From an uncultured Altererythrobacter sp. (GTDB taxonomy: Bacteria > Pseudomonadota > Alphaproteobacteria > Sphingomonadales > Sphingomonadaceae), in NCBI GenBank assembly GCA_947492235.1, contig CANLLZ010000001.1, positions 868,001-932,000 of the forward strand: a stretch of 64,000 nucleotides of DNA, in the 5' to 3' direction. Below, in pieces: positions 36,483 to 45,074 of this stretch (the stretch's first letter is position 1; each line of letters starts with the position of its first letter). The notes below the pieces were generated by a model, which saw only the letters and a program-made list of their open reading frames with translations, was not told where the DNA came from and ran no database searches. A program made the position numbers and the translations under genes.

Positions 36483-36656
36483 GGCGGAACCACCATGGGT
36501 CGTTTGCCGGGAAATCCTCTGACGCGAAAACGTCAGGTGGGCGCCGTATGCCCTGACCCCACAGCCGAACTGGTGGACCAAGGCAGGGACAGCTCCCTTA
36601 GGATAGCTTATAGCCTCAGGGATATTCCAATCGGGCTCGTGCCGGGCAGTTCCGCC
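36483..36656 (-). ncRNA. ssrS: 6S RNA (ssrS), predicted
   Basis: A gap of about 214 nt lies between zapA and the cyclo-ligase gene, the classic ssrS position. The reverse strand folds as expected. A perfect 8-bp closing stem (GGCGGAAC, 36656-36649, with GTTCCGCC, 36490-36483) is followed by TGCC-GG pairing, then a terminal stem opened by CCCTGA with TCAGGG. The 3' side of the bubble carries a tight hairpin CTGACG-TTTTCG-CGTCAG. Length about 174 nt. 6S RNA binds the housekeeping RNA polymerase and represses transcription in stationary phase. Exact ends are approximate. Confidence 0.75.
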
Positions 36657-36665
36657 ATCGCCTAT

Positions 36666-37334
36666 TTAGGAAGCGCCGCGCTTTTCCTCAAGCTTGTCGG
36701 CGGTTTCTTCCAGCAATTGGGCAAATCGTTCCAGCGCAGGCGGCAGGTCCTCGTCATCCGACGATGCACCTTGCGCCGCCAGAGCCTGCATCGGACTGGC
36801 ATGAACGGGTACGGGGTCGGCCGGCTGGGCTGAGCGTGCCTCCTCCAGCCGATCGGTCAGCAATGCGATCTCGGCGCGCAGCTGGTTCTCGGTGGCTTCC
36901 CAGCTCATTTCCTTCTCGCGCAATTCGGCAAGTTCCTTGCGCACGCCCTGCGTTTCTTCCTGCGAGCTTTGCTGCGCGGATTGCATCCTGTCCAGCTCTT
37001 GCTCCAGCTCCGTCACTCTTGTGGTCAGCTTGTCGCGCTGGTTGAGAGCGGTATCGGCATCGCGGCGCATGTCGGCGCTTTCTGCGCGAAAAGCGTCAAA
37101 GCCCTCCTGCAATTTGCGTTTGTCGGCCTCGGCAGCCGAGGTGGCCTTGCGGGCTTCGTGCAGTTCGTCGGCCAGTTGCAGCGCGGCAAACAGCAGGTTT
37201 TGCGCATAGCGCGGCCCCATCTCGACGAACTTCTCGTCAATCGATGCGCCCAGCGCGCGGACATGGCTTTCCTCGCCCTCTTCGCAGGCGATTGCATAGG
37301 TCTGCCCGCCGACCACAAGTTCGATGGTGTTCAT
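36666..37334 (-). CDS. zapA: Cell division protein ZapA with long coiled-coil extension
   Basis: 222 residues, twice the usual ZapA length. The N-terminal ZapA domain (about 1-75: IELVVGGQTYAIACEEGEE, then IDEKFVEMGPRYAQNLLFAALQLADEL) is followed by a long coiled coil (about 80-175, with repeated Glu/Gln/Leu heptads such as LEQELDRMQ) and a C-terminal segment PPALERFAQLLEETADKLEEK. ZapA bundles FtsZ filaments at the division site. The small coiled-coil gene upstream overlaps it by 4 nt, a ZapA/ZapB-like pairing. Confidence 0.9.
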   Translation of the reverse strand: MNTIELVVGGQTYAIACEEGEESHVRALGASIDEKFVEMGPRYAQNLLFAALQLADELHEARKATSAAEADKRKLQEGFDAFRAESADMRRDADTALNQRDKLTTRVTELEQELDRMQSAQQSSQEETQGVRKELAELREKEMSWEATENQLRAEIALLTDRLEEARSAQPADPVPVHASPMQALAAQGASSDDEDLPPALERFAQLLEETADKLEEKRGAS

Positions 37335-37603
37335 TGTTCCAACTTCCCGACCAGATCGTCAATCCGGCGAATCTGCGCGGCGACTTCTTCGCGCAAAGCC
37401 TCGTGGCGCACGACCAGTTGCGAGACCGATGCAGGCATCTGTCCGCTCGCCGCGGTGTCGCCGGTCGATCCCTTGTCCGGCGCGTCATCTGCGGCGGAGG
37501 CAGGAGCAGCCGGCTGCGCATCCGCCGCTGCTGCAATGCGGGCGAGCGCTGCTTCAATGCGCTGAATGGCGTTCTCGGTGCGGTCCGCTTCCATAATGGC
37601 CAT
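37331..37603 (-). CDS. Small coiled-coil protein upstream of zapA
   Basis: 90 residues: an N-terminal helix (ENAIQRIEAALARIAAAAD), an Ala/Pro/Asp-rich middle and a C-terminal helix (LVVRHEALREEVAAQIRRIDDLVGKLE). The stop overlaps the zapA start (ATGA). It has no recognised domain; the position and helical content suggest a ZapA partner of ZapB type. Two starts (MAIM) are possible, differing by three codons. Confidence 0.7.
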   Translation of the reverse strand: MAIMEADRTENAIQRIEAALARIAAAADAQPAAPASAADDAPDKGSTGDTAASGQMPASVSQLVVRHEALREEVAAQIRRIDDLVGKLEQ

Positions 37604-37804
37604 GAATTTACCGCGACTTTGGTGTCAGGGCAAAGGGTTGACCGGGCCTGTTGATAAATTGCGCGAGGGACCAGGAATAAGCACCGTATCGGGCGGAGGC
37701 GGTCTTGCTGTCCTTGACCTTGCGCGGCGGCACGGCGAAGGCTTTCCGCAGGACGAATCGCGCCCGTGAGAGGCGCGGAACCGATGCAGGAGACGCCCGT
37801 CACA
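37604..37804 (+). promoter_or_regulatory. Intergenic region upstream of transketolase
   Basis: 201 bp between divergent genes (small coiled-coil protein and tkt), which must hold promoters for both. AGGAGA lies about 12 nt before the tkt ATG. A TTGACC is present near 37638, but no well-spaced -10 follows. Nothing else is evident. Confidence 0.35.
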
Positions 37805-39799
37805 ATGAGCTCTGATTCCGCGAGTCTCGATCCCGCCCGCCTGATGCCGATGGCCAATGCCATCCGCGCCTTGTCGATGGACGCTGTGCAGGCCGCCAAT
37901 TCGGGCCATCCGGGCATGCCGATGGGCATGGCCGATGTGGCCACCGTGCTCTGGTCTCGCTTCCTGAAATTCGATCCCGCCGCGCCTGACTGGCATGACC
38001 GCGACCGGTTCGTGCTGAGTGCGGGCCACGGTTCGATGCTGATTTACAGCCTGCTGCACCTGTCAGGCTATGCATCGCCGACGATGGAGGACATTCGCAA
38101 TTTCCGGCAATTGGGCAGTCCCTGCGCTGGCCATCCAGAGAACTTCCTGCTGGACGGTGTGGAAGCGACAACCGGCCCGTTGGGGCAGGGGCTGGCGATG
38201 GCTGTCGGCATGGCTATGGCGGAGCGGCATCTGAACGCGCAATTCGGGGATGATCTGGTCGATCACAAGACCTGGACGATTGCCGGCGATGGCTGCCTGA
38301 TGGAAGGCATCAACCACGAGGCGATCGGGCTGGCAGGACATCTGAAGCTCGGGCGTCTGAACGTTTTGTGGGACGACAACAACATAACTATCGATGGCTC
38401 GGCCGACCTTTCGACCAGCGAAAACATCCGCGCCCGTTATGAAGCAACCGGATGGCATACGGTCGAGTGCGACGGGCATGATTTCGCCGATATCGAGCGC
38501 GCATTGGCAGAGGCCGAGGCGGATGATCGGCCATCGCTGGTCGCTTGCCGCACGGTAATCGGCCGGGGCGCGCCAACCAAGCAGGGCACCAGCGCAACGC
38601 ATGGTGCACCGCTGGGTGAGGAAGAGATAGCCGGGGCGCGCGAGACGTTGGGCTGGGAGGCTGATCCGTTTGAAATTCCTGCCGATGTGCTGGCCGATTG
38701 GCGCTCCACCGCCGAAGCGGGGGCAAAGGCACATGGCGAGTGGGCCAACCGCTTCCAGAGCCACGATCAGCGCGACGAATTCGCCCGGCGCATGGCTGGC
38801 GATCTGCCCGATGCGATCGTCGGGGAGAATTTCTTTGCCGATCTGTACGCCAACCCGCAAAAGGTCGCGACTCGCAAGGCCAGCCAGATTGCGCTGGAGG
38901 AGATCAACCCGCTGGTGCCCGAAACCTTCGGCGGCTCTGCCGATTTGACCGGGTCGAACAACACCAAGACCGCCGGCATGGCAGCCTTCACTGCGGACAG
39001 TCCCGGTGAACGCTACGGGTATTACGGGATCCGCGAGTTTGGCATGGCCGCGGCGATGAACGGGATGGCACTGCATGGCGGGGTGATCCCCTATGGCGGC
39101 ACCTTCCTGGTCTTCACCGATTATGCCCGCGGCGCGATCCGCCTGTCGGCCTTGCAACAGACGCGCGTCATTTACGTGATGACGCATGACAGCATCGGGC
39201 TGGGCGAAGACGGCCCGACCCACCAGCCGGTGGAGCATCTGCAGAGCTTGCGGGCGATGCCCAATCTCCTCGTGATGCGCCCCGCCGATGTGGTCGAGAC
39301 AGCAGAGTGCTGGGAAATCGCGCTACAGAACAAGGATCGCCCGTCGGTCCTCGCGCTGAGCCGGCAGGGTCTGCCGCAATTGCGCCTGGAAGATGCAGGC
39401 GAGAACCTGTCGGGCAAGGGCGGCTACCGCCTGAAATCGGCAGAGGCGGAGCGCAAGGTCGTAATCATCGCCACCGGTTCGGAAACCTCACTCGCCGTCG
39501 AATGCGCAAAGGCGCTGGAAGCCGATGGCATCGGCGCAGATGTGGTGTCGATGGTATCGACCGAATTGTTCGACGAGCAAGCGGATGAATACCGCGCCGA
39601 CGTTCTGCCCGCGGGCGTCCTGCGCGTGAGCATCGAGGCAGGCACCACGTTCGGGTGGGAACGCTATACCGGTCTGGACGGCCTGAATATCGGCCTCGAC
39701 CGCTTCGGCGCATCGGCCCCGGCCGGCGAACTGTTCGAAAAATTCGGTTTCAGCGTGGACCAGATTGTCCCGCAAATACTTGGCAAACTCAAAGCATAA
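37805..39799 (+). CDS. tkt: Transketolase
   Basis: 664 residues. It carries out two-carbon transfers in the non-oxidative pentose phosphate pathway. The N-terminal ThDP-binding half has ANSGHPGMPMGMAD and the GDGCLMEGINHEA motif with a downstream Asn-Asn. The pyrimidine domain contains FGGSADLTGSNNTK, YYGIREFGMAAAMNG and DSIGLGEDGPTHQP. ATG 37805 (MSSDSASLDPARL) is the probable start; ATG 37784 would add seven residues. GAPDH follows after 15 bp, so tkt-gap-pgk form one glycolytic/pentose-phosphate unit. Confidence 0.96.
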   Translation: MSSDSASLDPARLMPMANAIRALSMDAVQAANSGHPGMPMGMADVATVLWSRFLKFDPAAPDWHDRDRFVLSAGHGSMLIYSLLHLSGYASPTMEDIRNFRQLGSPCAGHPENFLLDGVEATTGPLGQGLAMAVGMAMAERHLNAQFGDDLVDHKTWTIAGDGCLMEGINHEAIGLAGHLKLGRLNVLWDDNNITIDGSADLSTSENIRARYEATGWHTVECDGHDFADIERALAEAEADDRPSLVACRTVIGRGAPTKQGTSATHGAPLGEEEIAGARETLGWEADPFEIPADVLADWRSTAEAGAKAHGEWANRFQSHDQRDEFARRMAGDLPDAIVGENFFADLYANPQKVATRKASQIALEEINPLVPETFGGSADLTGSNNTKTAGMAAFTADSPGERYGYYGIREFGMAAAMNGMALHGGVIPYGGTFLVFTDYARGAIRLSALQQTRVIYVMTHDSIGLGEDGPTHQPVEHLQSLRAMPNLLVMRPADVVETAECWEIALQNKDRPSVLALSRQGLPQLRLEDAGENLSGKGGYRLKSAEAERKVVIIATGSETSLAVECAKALEADGIGADVVSMVSTELFDEQADEYRADVLPAGVLRVSIEAGTTFGWERYTGLDGLNIGLDRFGASAPAGELFEKFGFSVDQIVPQILGKLKA

Positions 39800-39814
39800 G
39801 CAGGAGCATTTCTC

Positions 39815-40819
39815 ATGGCGACCAAAGTTGCAATCAACGGTTTCGGACGGATCGGACGGCTTGTTGCCCGCGCTCTCTTGGAGCGGGACGATCACGATCT
39901 GGAGCTGGTGGCGATCAACGATCTGGCCGACACCAAATCGAACGCCCTGCTGTTCGGATTCGATTCCACCCATGGGCGCTTCCCCGGCACCATCGAGCAT
40001 GGCGACGGCGAGATGACCGTCAACGGCAAGAAAATCGCCGTGACGTCCGAGCGGGACCCCGGCAATCTGCCGCACAAGGAAATGGGCATCGATATCGTGC
40101 TGGAATGCACCGGCTTCTTCCAGAGCGACGAAGCCTGCCGCCCGCACATCGCCGCTGGTGCGCGCAAGGTGCTGATTTCCGCTCCGGCCAAGGGTGTGTC
40201 CAAGACCATCGTGTTCGGCGTCAACCAAGACACACTGACGGCAGAGGACGACATCGTCTCCAACGCCAGCTGCACCACCAACTGCCTCGCGCCCGTGGCT
40301 AAGGTGCTGAACGATACGGTGGGTATCGAGCGCGGCTTCATGACCACGATCCACAGCTACACCAACGATCAGCGCATGCTCGACCAGATGCATTCCGACA
40401 TGCGCCGTGCGCGCGGCGGGGCGCAGAACATGATCCCGACCACGACCGGTGCGGCCCGCGCGGTCGGTCTGGTTCTGCCCGAGCTCAATGGCAAGCTGGA
40501 CGGTTCGAGCGTTCGCGTACCGACGCCCAATGTTTCGCTGATCGATCTGGTGTTCACGCCCAAGCGCGACACGACTGCCGAGGAACTGAACGCGGCGCTG
40601 AAAGCTGCATCCGATGGCCCGATGAACAGCGTGCTCGACTACACGGATCTGCCGCTGGTCTCCGGTGACTTTAACCACCACCCCGCGAGCTCCACCGTCG
40701 ACAGCCTCGAAACGGCTGTCATGGAAGGCAAGCTCGCCCGTGTGGTCAGCTGGTATGACAATGAGTGGGGCTTCTCCAACCGCATGATCGACACCGCCGG
40801 AGTGATGGCCAGCCTGTGA
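39815..40819 (+). CDS. gap: Glyceraldehyde-3-phosphate dehydrogenase, type I
   Basis: 334 residues. The N-terminal NAD-binding GFGRIGR is followed by AINDL, and the catalytic segment SNASCTTNC contains Cys153. The C-terminal [11 protein letters not shown] is the family end. It produces 1,3-bisphosphoglycerate for the next gene product, Pgk. AGGAGC precedes ATG by about 9 nt. The TGA overlaps the pgk GTG start (GTGA). Confidence 0.97.
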   Translation: MATKVAINGFGRIGRLVARALLERDDHDLELVAINDLADTKSNALLFGFDSTHGRFPGTIEHGDGEMTVNGKKIAVTSERDPGNLPHKEMGIDIVLECTGFFQSDEACRPHIAAGARKVLISAPAKGVSKTIVFGVNQDTLTAEDDIVSNASCTTNCLAPVAKVLNDTVGIERGFMTTIHSYTNDQRMLDQMHSDMRRARGGAQNMIPTTTGAARAVGLVLPELNGKLDGSSVRVPTPNVSLIDLVFTPKRDTTAEELNAALKAASDGPMNSVLDYTDLPLVSGDFNHHPASSTVDSLETAVMEGKLARVVSWYDNEWGFSNRMIDTAGVMASL

Positions 40820-42015
40820 CGCAGTTCAAGACTCTCGACGATCTTCCCGCCGATCTCACGGGCAAGGTCGCCCTTGTCCGGGTGGACCTGAACCTGCCGA
40901 TGGATGGCGGTTCGGCGAGCGATGTCACGCGGGTAGAGGCGGCCAGGCCGACGATCCTCGAACTGGCCGACAAGGGCGCGAAAGTGCTGCTTCTGGCGCA
41001 TTTCGGGCGCCCCAAGGGCAAGCGTCATTCGACCATGAGCACCAGCATGGTGCAGGGCGATGTCGAGGAGGTTCTGGACCGCGAAATCATGTTCGTGCCC
41101 GAAGTATCCGGGCCTGTGGTCGAGCAATCGATCGGCATTCTGGGCGACGGCGATATCGGCCTGCTGGACAATGTCCGCTTCTGGCCGGGCGAGGAAGCCA
41201 ACGATGGCGAGTTCGCCAAAGCTATTGCGGCGCATGGTGATGTCTACGTCAATGACGCTTTCTCCGCCGCCCACCGCGCGCATGCCTCGACCGAAGGCCT
41301 CGCGCATTTGCTTCCCGCCTATGCAGGCCGCGCGATGGAAGCGGAGCTGAAGGCGCTGGATGCAGCGCTGGGCAATCCGGAAACACCCGTCGCTGCAGTC
41401 GTGGGCGGGGCGAAAGTGTCGAGCAAGCTGGATGTGCTGACCAATCTGGTCGGCAAGGTGCAGCACCTGATCATCGGCGGCGGCATGGCCAACACTTTCC
41501 TCGCCGCGCGCGGAGTGGATGTCGGCAAGTCGCTTTGCGAGCATGATCTGACTGACACCGCCAACAAAATCATGGATCAGGCAGACCACGCCGGATGCAC
41601 GATCCATCTGCCCTACGACGTGGTGGTGGCGAAGGAATTTGCGGCCAATCCGTCCAGCTTGCGCACATGCAATGTGCACGAAGTTGGCGCGGACGAAATG
41701 ATCCTCGATATCGGACCACAGGCTGTCGAAGCGCTCGCCGACGTGCTGAAAACTTGCCGCACTCTGGTGTGGAACGGCCCGCTTGGTGCGTTTGAGACCG
41801 CGCCCTTCGACGAGGCAACGGTGGCTCTGGCCAAAACGGCTGCGGCTCTGACACAGGATGGCTCGCTCGTCTCGGTGGCAGGCGGCGGTGACACGGTGGC
41901 TGCGCTCGCTCATGCCGGGGTGAAAGACGACTTCACCTTCGTTTCGACGGCGGGCGGGGCTTTTCTGGAGTGGATGGAAGGCAAAGACCTGCCCGGAGTT
42001 GCGGCGCTTTCATGA
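40816..42015 (+). CDS. pgk: Phosphoglycerate kinase
   Basis: 399 residues, ATP-generating step of glycolysis. Visible are [15 protein letters not shown] near the N-terminus, [27 protein letters not shown], and the C-terminal nucleotide-binding [10 protein letters not shown] and [14 protein letters not shown] 40816 overlapping the gap stop is chosen because upstream codons (from 40765) re-read the GAPDH end. The final ATGA overlaps the serine hydrolase start, which is unusual for a pgk gene. Confidence 0.96.
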   Translation: MTQFKTLDDLPADLTGKVALVRVDLNLPMDGGSASDVTRVEAARPTILELADKGAKVLLLAHFGRPKGKRHSTMSTSMVQGDVEEVLDREIMFVPEVSGPVVEQSIGILGDGDIGLLDNVRFWPGEEANDGEFAKAIAAHGDVYVNDAFSAAHRAHASTEGLAHLLPAYAGRAMEAELKALDAALGNPETPVAAVVGGAKVSSKLDVLTNLVGKVQHLIIGGGMANTFLAARGVDVGKSLCEHDLTDTANKIMDQADHAGCTIHLPYDVVVAKEFAANPSSLRTCNVHEVGADEMILDIGPQAVEALADVLKTCRTLVWNGPLGAFETAPFDEATVALAKTAAALTQDGSLVSVAGGGDTVAALAHAGVKDDFTFVSTAGGAFLEWMEGKDLPGVAALS

Positions 42016-43088
42016 TAAGAGCCGCCATCGCGCTTCTCGCAATCGCCCTGCCTGTGCCCGCAATGGCGCAGGCCCCAGACTACGAGGCGTTCGGCGAATT
42101 TGTCGAAACTTTCCGCAAGGAAGCCCGCACCCCTGCAATGAGCGCCCTGATCCTGAAGGACGGGCAAATCGTGTGGGAGGGCTATTTCGGCACTTACGAC
42201 GATGAGGGTGAGCTCCCGACTACCGCCGATACCACCTATTCGATAGCGTCGGTCACCAAGCCGATCGCGGCGATGGGGATTGTGGCAGAGAGTCTGGCCG
42301 GAGGTATCGATCTGGCAACGCCGATGACCGCGGACAGCCGGTGGACCGAAATCTGCGAATATTTTCTGACCACGCCCATCCCGTTCATGAGCGGCGGAGA
42401 AGATATCAATGGCAATGCAATTGCTCCGGTTGACTGCGCCAAGCCCACAAGCCTCGCCCAGATGCTCGACATGCGCGCGAACGGGGATGCGTTTGTCTAC
42501 AACCCCATCGCCTATGCCCGGATCGACCGGGTGATCACCGGGGCAGGCGGGCGGGATTTGCGCGCCATTGTGCGGGACCGGGTGGTCGAGCCAGCAGGGA
42601 TGCGCAACGTCGCGCTGGGCTGGCATGACCCTGAGGAAGGCGATGCGCTGCGCTTCCTTGCTGCGCCCTACCACGTGATAGACGGGCGGGCTGTGAAACA
42701 GGCGATTTCCGACGATGATTTCCGTGCCGCTGCGGGAATAAAGACCTCCCCCAGAGCTCTGGCTGCTTTCGATAGTGCGTTTGATAATGGCGTTATCGTC
42801 CCGCCTTCGCTGCGCACTCGCCTGATCGAGGATCTGGAGATTGGCCCTCTCGGTGATTACCGAATGGGATGGTGGCTGGAAGACTGGGCTGGCAAGCGGC
42901 TGATCTGGCACTCCGGCAAGGACGATGAGCGGTATTCCGCCGTCTACCTGAAGGTGCCAGAGGACAGGCTCACCCTAATTGTGCTCGCCAATACCGAAGC
43001 CATCTGGAACGAGGGGTCGTCCCTGGTCGATGCCAAGGTTGCCCGCAGCCCGATTGCCCGCCGTTTTCTCGAAGAGTTTGTCCAATGA
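42012..43088 (+). CDS. Secreted beta-lactamase-family serine hydrolase (class C type)
   Basis: 358 residues with signal peptide [20 protein letters not shown]. The SxxK motif is [10 protein letters not shown] (about residue 80), and a C-terminal [15 protein letters not shown] resembles the HxG/KTG-equivalent of esterase-type class C proteins. Likely a periplasmic esterase, peptidase or penicillin-binding-protein-like hydrolase; resistance function is not implied. The ATG overlaps the pgk stop (ATGA), and its own stop overlaps the thioesterase start (ATGA). Longer frames from 41970 only re-read pgk. Confidence 0.8.
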   Translation: MIRAAIALLAIALPVPAMAQAPDYEAFGEFVETFRKEARTPAMSALILKDGQIVWEGYFGTYDDEGELPTTADTTYSIASVTKPIAAMGIVAESLAGGIDLATPMTADSRWTEICEYFLTTPIPFMSGGEDINGNAIAPVDCAKPTSLAQMLDMRANGDAFVYNPIAYARIDRVITGAGGRDLRAIVRDRVVEPAGMRNVALGWHDPEEGDALRFLAAPYHVIDGRAVKQAISDDDFRAAAGIKTSPRALAAFDSAFDNGVIVPPSLRTRLIEDLEIGPLGDYRMGWWLEDWAGKRLIWHSGKDDERYSAVYLKVPEDRLTLIVLANTEAIWNEGSSLVDAKVARSPIARRFLEEFVQ

Positions 43089-43531
43089 CCGAACCCGCAT
43101 TTCCCGGTGGCACCGTCGTCCAGGTGGGCGAGTTTGCGGGGTGGTCCTATTGGGAAGGGGACCCATACGAAACGCGCAGCGGGCCGTTCTTCACCAAGAA
43201 GGAAGACGACGGCAGTTTCCTGAGCGCCTTCCGCGCCGAAGACCGACACATGAACGGCGCAGGTTTCATGCATGGCGGATGCCTGCTGACCTTTGCTGAT
43301 TTCGCACTGTTCTCGATTGCCACGAAGGAGCTGGATGGGCAGCACGGCGTCACAATGAATCTCTCCGGAGACTTCCTCGATGCCGGGCAGAACGGACAGC
43401 TGATCGAAGCGCGGGGCGAGGTGACGCGGGCCGGCGGGCGAACCATCTATGTGCGCGGGATCATAACATCGGACGGGAAACCGGTACTGAGTTTCACGGG
43501 CATTATCGCAAAGATCCGCAAGAAGGACTGA
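43085..43531 (+). CDS. Hotdog-fold thioesterase (PaaI/YbgC-like)
   Basis: 148 residues. The hotdog signature HMNGAGFMHGGCLLTFADFA contains the conserved His-Gly-Gly region (residues about 56-75). The C-terminal beta-strands contain EVTRAGGRTIYVRGII. Family members hydrolyse acyl-CoA thioesters, often phenylacetyl- or acyl-CoA; the substrate is not readable. It is coupled to the serine hydrolase upstream and followed after 7 bp by the halogenase-like gene. Confidence 0.84.
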   Translation: MTEPAFPGGTVVQVGEFAGWSYWEGDPYETRSGPFFTKKEDDGSFLSAFRAEDRHMNGAGFMHGGCLLTFADFALFSIATKELDGQHGVTMNLSGDFLDAGQNGQLIEARGEVTRAGGRTIYVRGIITSDGKPVLSFTGIIAKIRKKD

Positions 43532-43538
43532 CAGCGGG

Positions 43539-45074
43539 ATGAGCGGGCAGTTCAACAATCGGGCCATCAAGCGAGTCGTTATCGTGGGCGGGGGAACCGC
43601 TGGATGGATGGCCGCCGCTGGACTATCACGCGCGCTTATCGGTGCTGGGCTCAGCATCACTCTGGTGGAGTCCGAAGCCATCGGCACTGTAGGCGTGGGT
43701 GAGGCGACCTTGCCGCAAATCCGCGACTTCAACCGCATTGCGGGGATCGACGAGCGGGAGATGATGGCGCGCACCGCAGCGACCATCAAACTGGGCATCG
43801 AGTTCTGCGATTGGGGCGGACCGGGCGAGCGTTATATGCACCCGTTCGGGACATACGGCGAATCTATCGGCCCCGCGCCGTTTCATCATTACTGGCTGAA
43901 GGAGAGGGCGGCTAAGAACGGCGAGAGCAAGCCGTTTGGCGAGTATTCCTTCCCGATTGCTGCGGCGTGGGATGGGCGGTTCGAACCTCCCTCGTCGGGC
44001 GATGGATTGCTGGCGTATAATTACGCGTTTCAGTTCGATGCCGGGCTATACGCGGCGTATCTTTCCGACGTTTCGCAAAAGGCCGGGGTGCAGCGGAAAG
44101 AGGGCCGGATCGTCGAGGTTCGCCGCGAGCAAACGGGTGGTGATATCGCCGCAGTGGTGCTGGAGGACGGCACCGTCATCGAAGGCGATTTGTTCGTCGA
44201 TTGCTCAGGCTTTCGCGCATTGCTGATCGAACAGGAATTGCAGACGGGCTTCGACGATTGGAGCCAATGGCTTCCGTGCAACCGGGCGTGGGCTGTGCCT
44301 TGCGAAACGAGCGCCGAGACAGTGCCCTATACGCGTGCCACCGCACGCGATGCGGGGTGGCAGTGGCGTATTCCTCTGCAGCACCGCGTGGGCAACGGGC
44401 ACGTCTATTGTGATCGCTATTCCAGCGATCAGGATGCGGTCGATCTGCTGATGGCCAATCTCGAAGGGAAGCCGATCGCCGACCCTCGCCAGTTGTTCTT
44501 CACCACCGGTAAACGGCGGCAAATGTGGAACCGCAATGTGGTTGCCATCGGGCTGTCGGGCGGGTTTCTGGAGCCGCTGGAATCGACCAGCATCGATCTG
44601 ATCCAGACGGGTATTCTCAATCTGATTGAACTGTTCCCGCAAGACGGATGCGCGCCTGCCGATGTGGCAGAGTACAACCGGCTGATGGATCTGGAATACG
44701 GCCGCATCCGTGATTTCCTTCTGCTGCATTACGTGGCCAATCAGCGTCATGGCCTGCCTTTCTGGGACGATATGCGCAGCATGGAGCTACCTGAGAGTCT
44801 GGCGGAAAAGCTGGAAGCGTTTCGCACGCGGGGACTGACGCCCGACTATTCCGAGGGACTGTTCCTCCTACAAAGTTGGCTGTCGGTTTTCATTGGGCAG
44901 AATGTGATCCCCGATACGCTCGATCCGCGCGCAGAGGCGATGCCGGACGAAGAGCGCACGGCGCATTTGGCCCGCATTCATTCCAGCATTGAAGAGGGCG
45001 TGAAACGCACCGAAGAGCACCTTTCCTTCATCGACCAGTACGGGGCGCGTTTCCGGCAAGGCAGCGCGCATTGA
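43539..45074 (+). CDS. Flavin-dependent tryptophan-halogenase-family protein (intact motifs)
   Basis: 511 residues of the tryptophan halogenase family. The FAD-binding VVIVGGGTAGWMAAAGL is at residues 13-29, the catalytic-Lys region is ATIKLGIEFCDW (Lys84), and the halogenase-specific WxWxIP motif is WQWRIP (Trp274), which keeps monooxygenase chemistry out. FVDCSGFR and GGFLEPLESTSI are also present. These features support a functional halogenase, but in sphingomonads such proteins sit in sugar-uptake or peptide contexts, and the substrate is unknown. FADH2 must come from a separate reductase. A TTG-started paralogue overlaps its stop. Confidence 0.86.
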   Translation: MSGQFNNRAIKRVVIVGGGTAGWMAAAGLSRALIGAGLSITLVESEAIGTVGVGEATLPQIRDFNRIAGIDEREMMARTAATIKLGIEFCDWGGPGERYMHPFGTYGESIGPAPFHHYWLKERAAKNGESKPFGEYSFPIAAAWDGRFEPPSSGDGLLAYNYAFQFDAGLYAAYLSDVSQKAGVQRKEGRIVEVRREQTGGDIAAVVLEDGTVIEGDLFVDCSGFRALLIEQELQTGFDDWSQWLPCNRAWAVPCETSAETVPYTRATARDAGWQWRIPLQHRVGNGHVYCDRYSSDQDAVDLLMANLEGKPIADPRQLFFTTGKRRQMWNRNVVAIGLSGGFLEPLESTSIDLIQTGILNLIELFPQDGCAPADVAEYNRLMDLEYGRIRDFLLLHYVANQRHGLPFWDDMRSMELPESLAEKLEAFRTRGLTPDYSEGLFLLQSWLSVFIGQNVIPDTLDPRAEAMPDEERTAHLARIHSSIEEGVKRTEEHLSFIDQYGARFRQGSAH

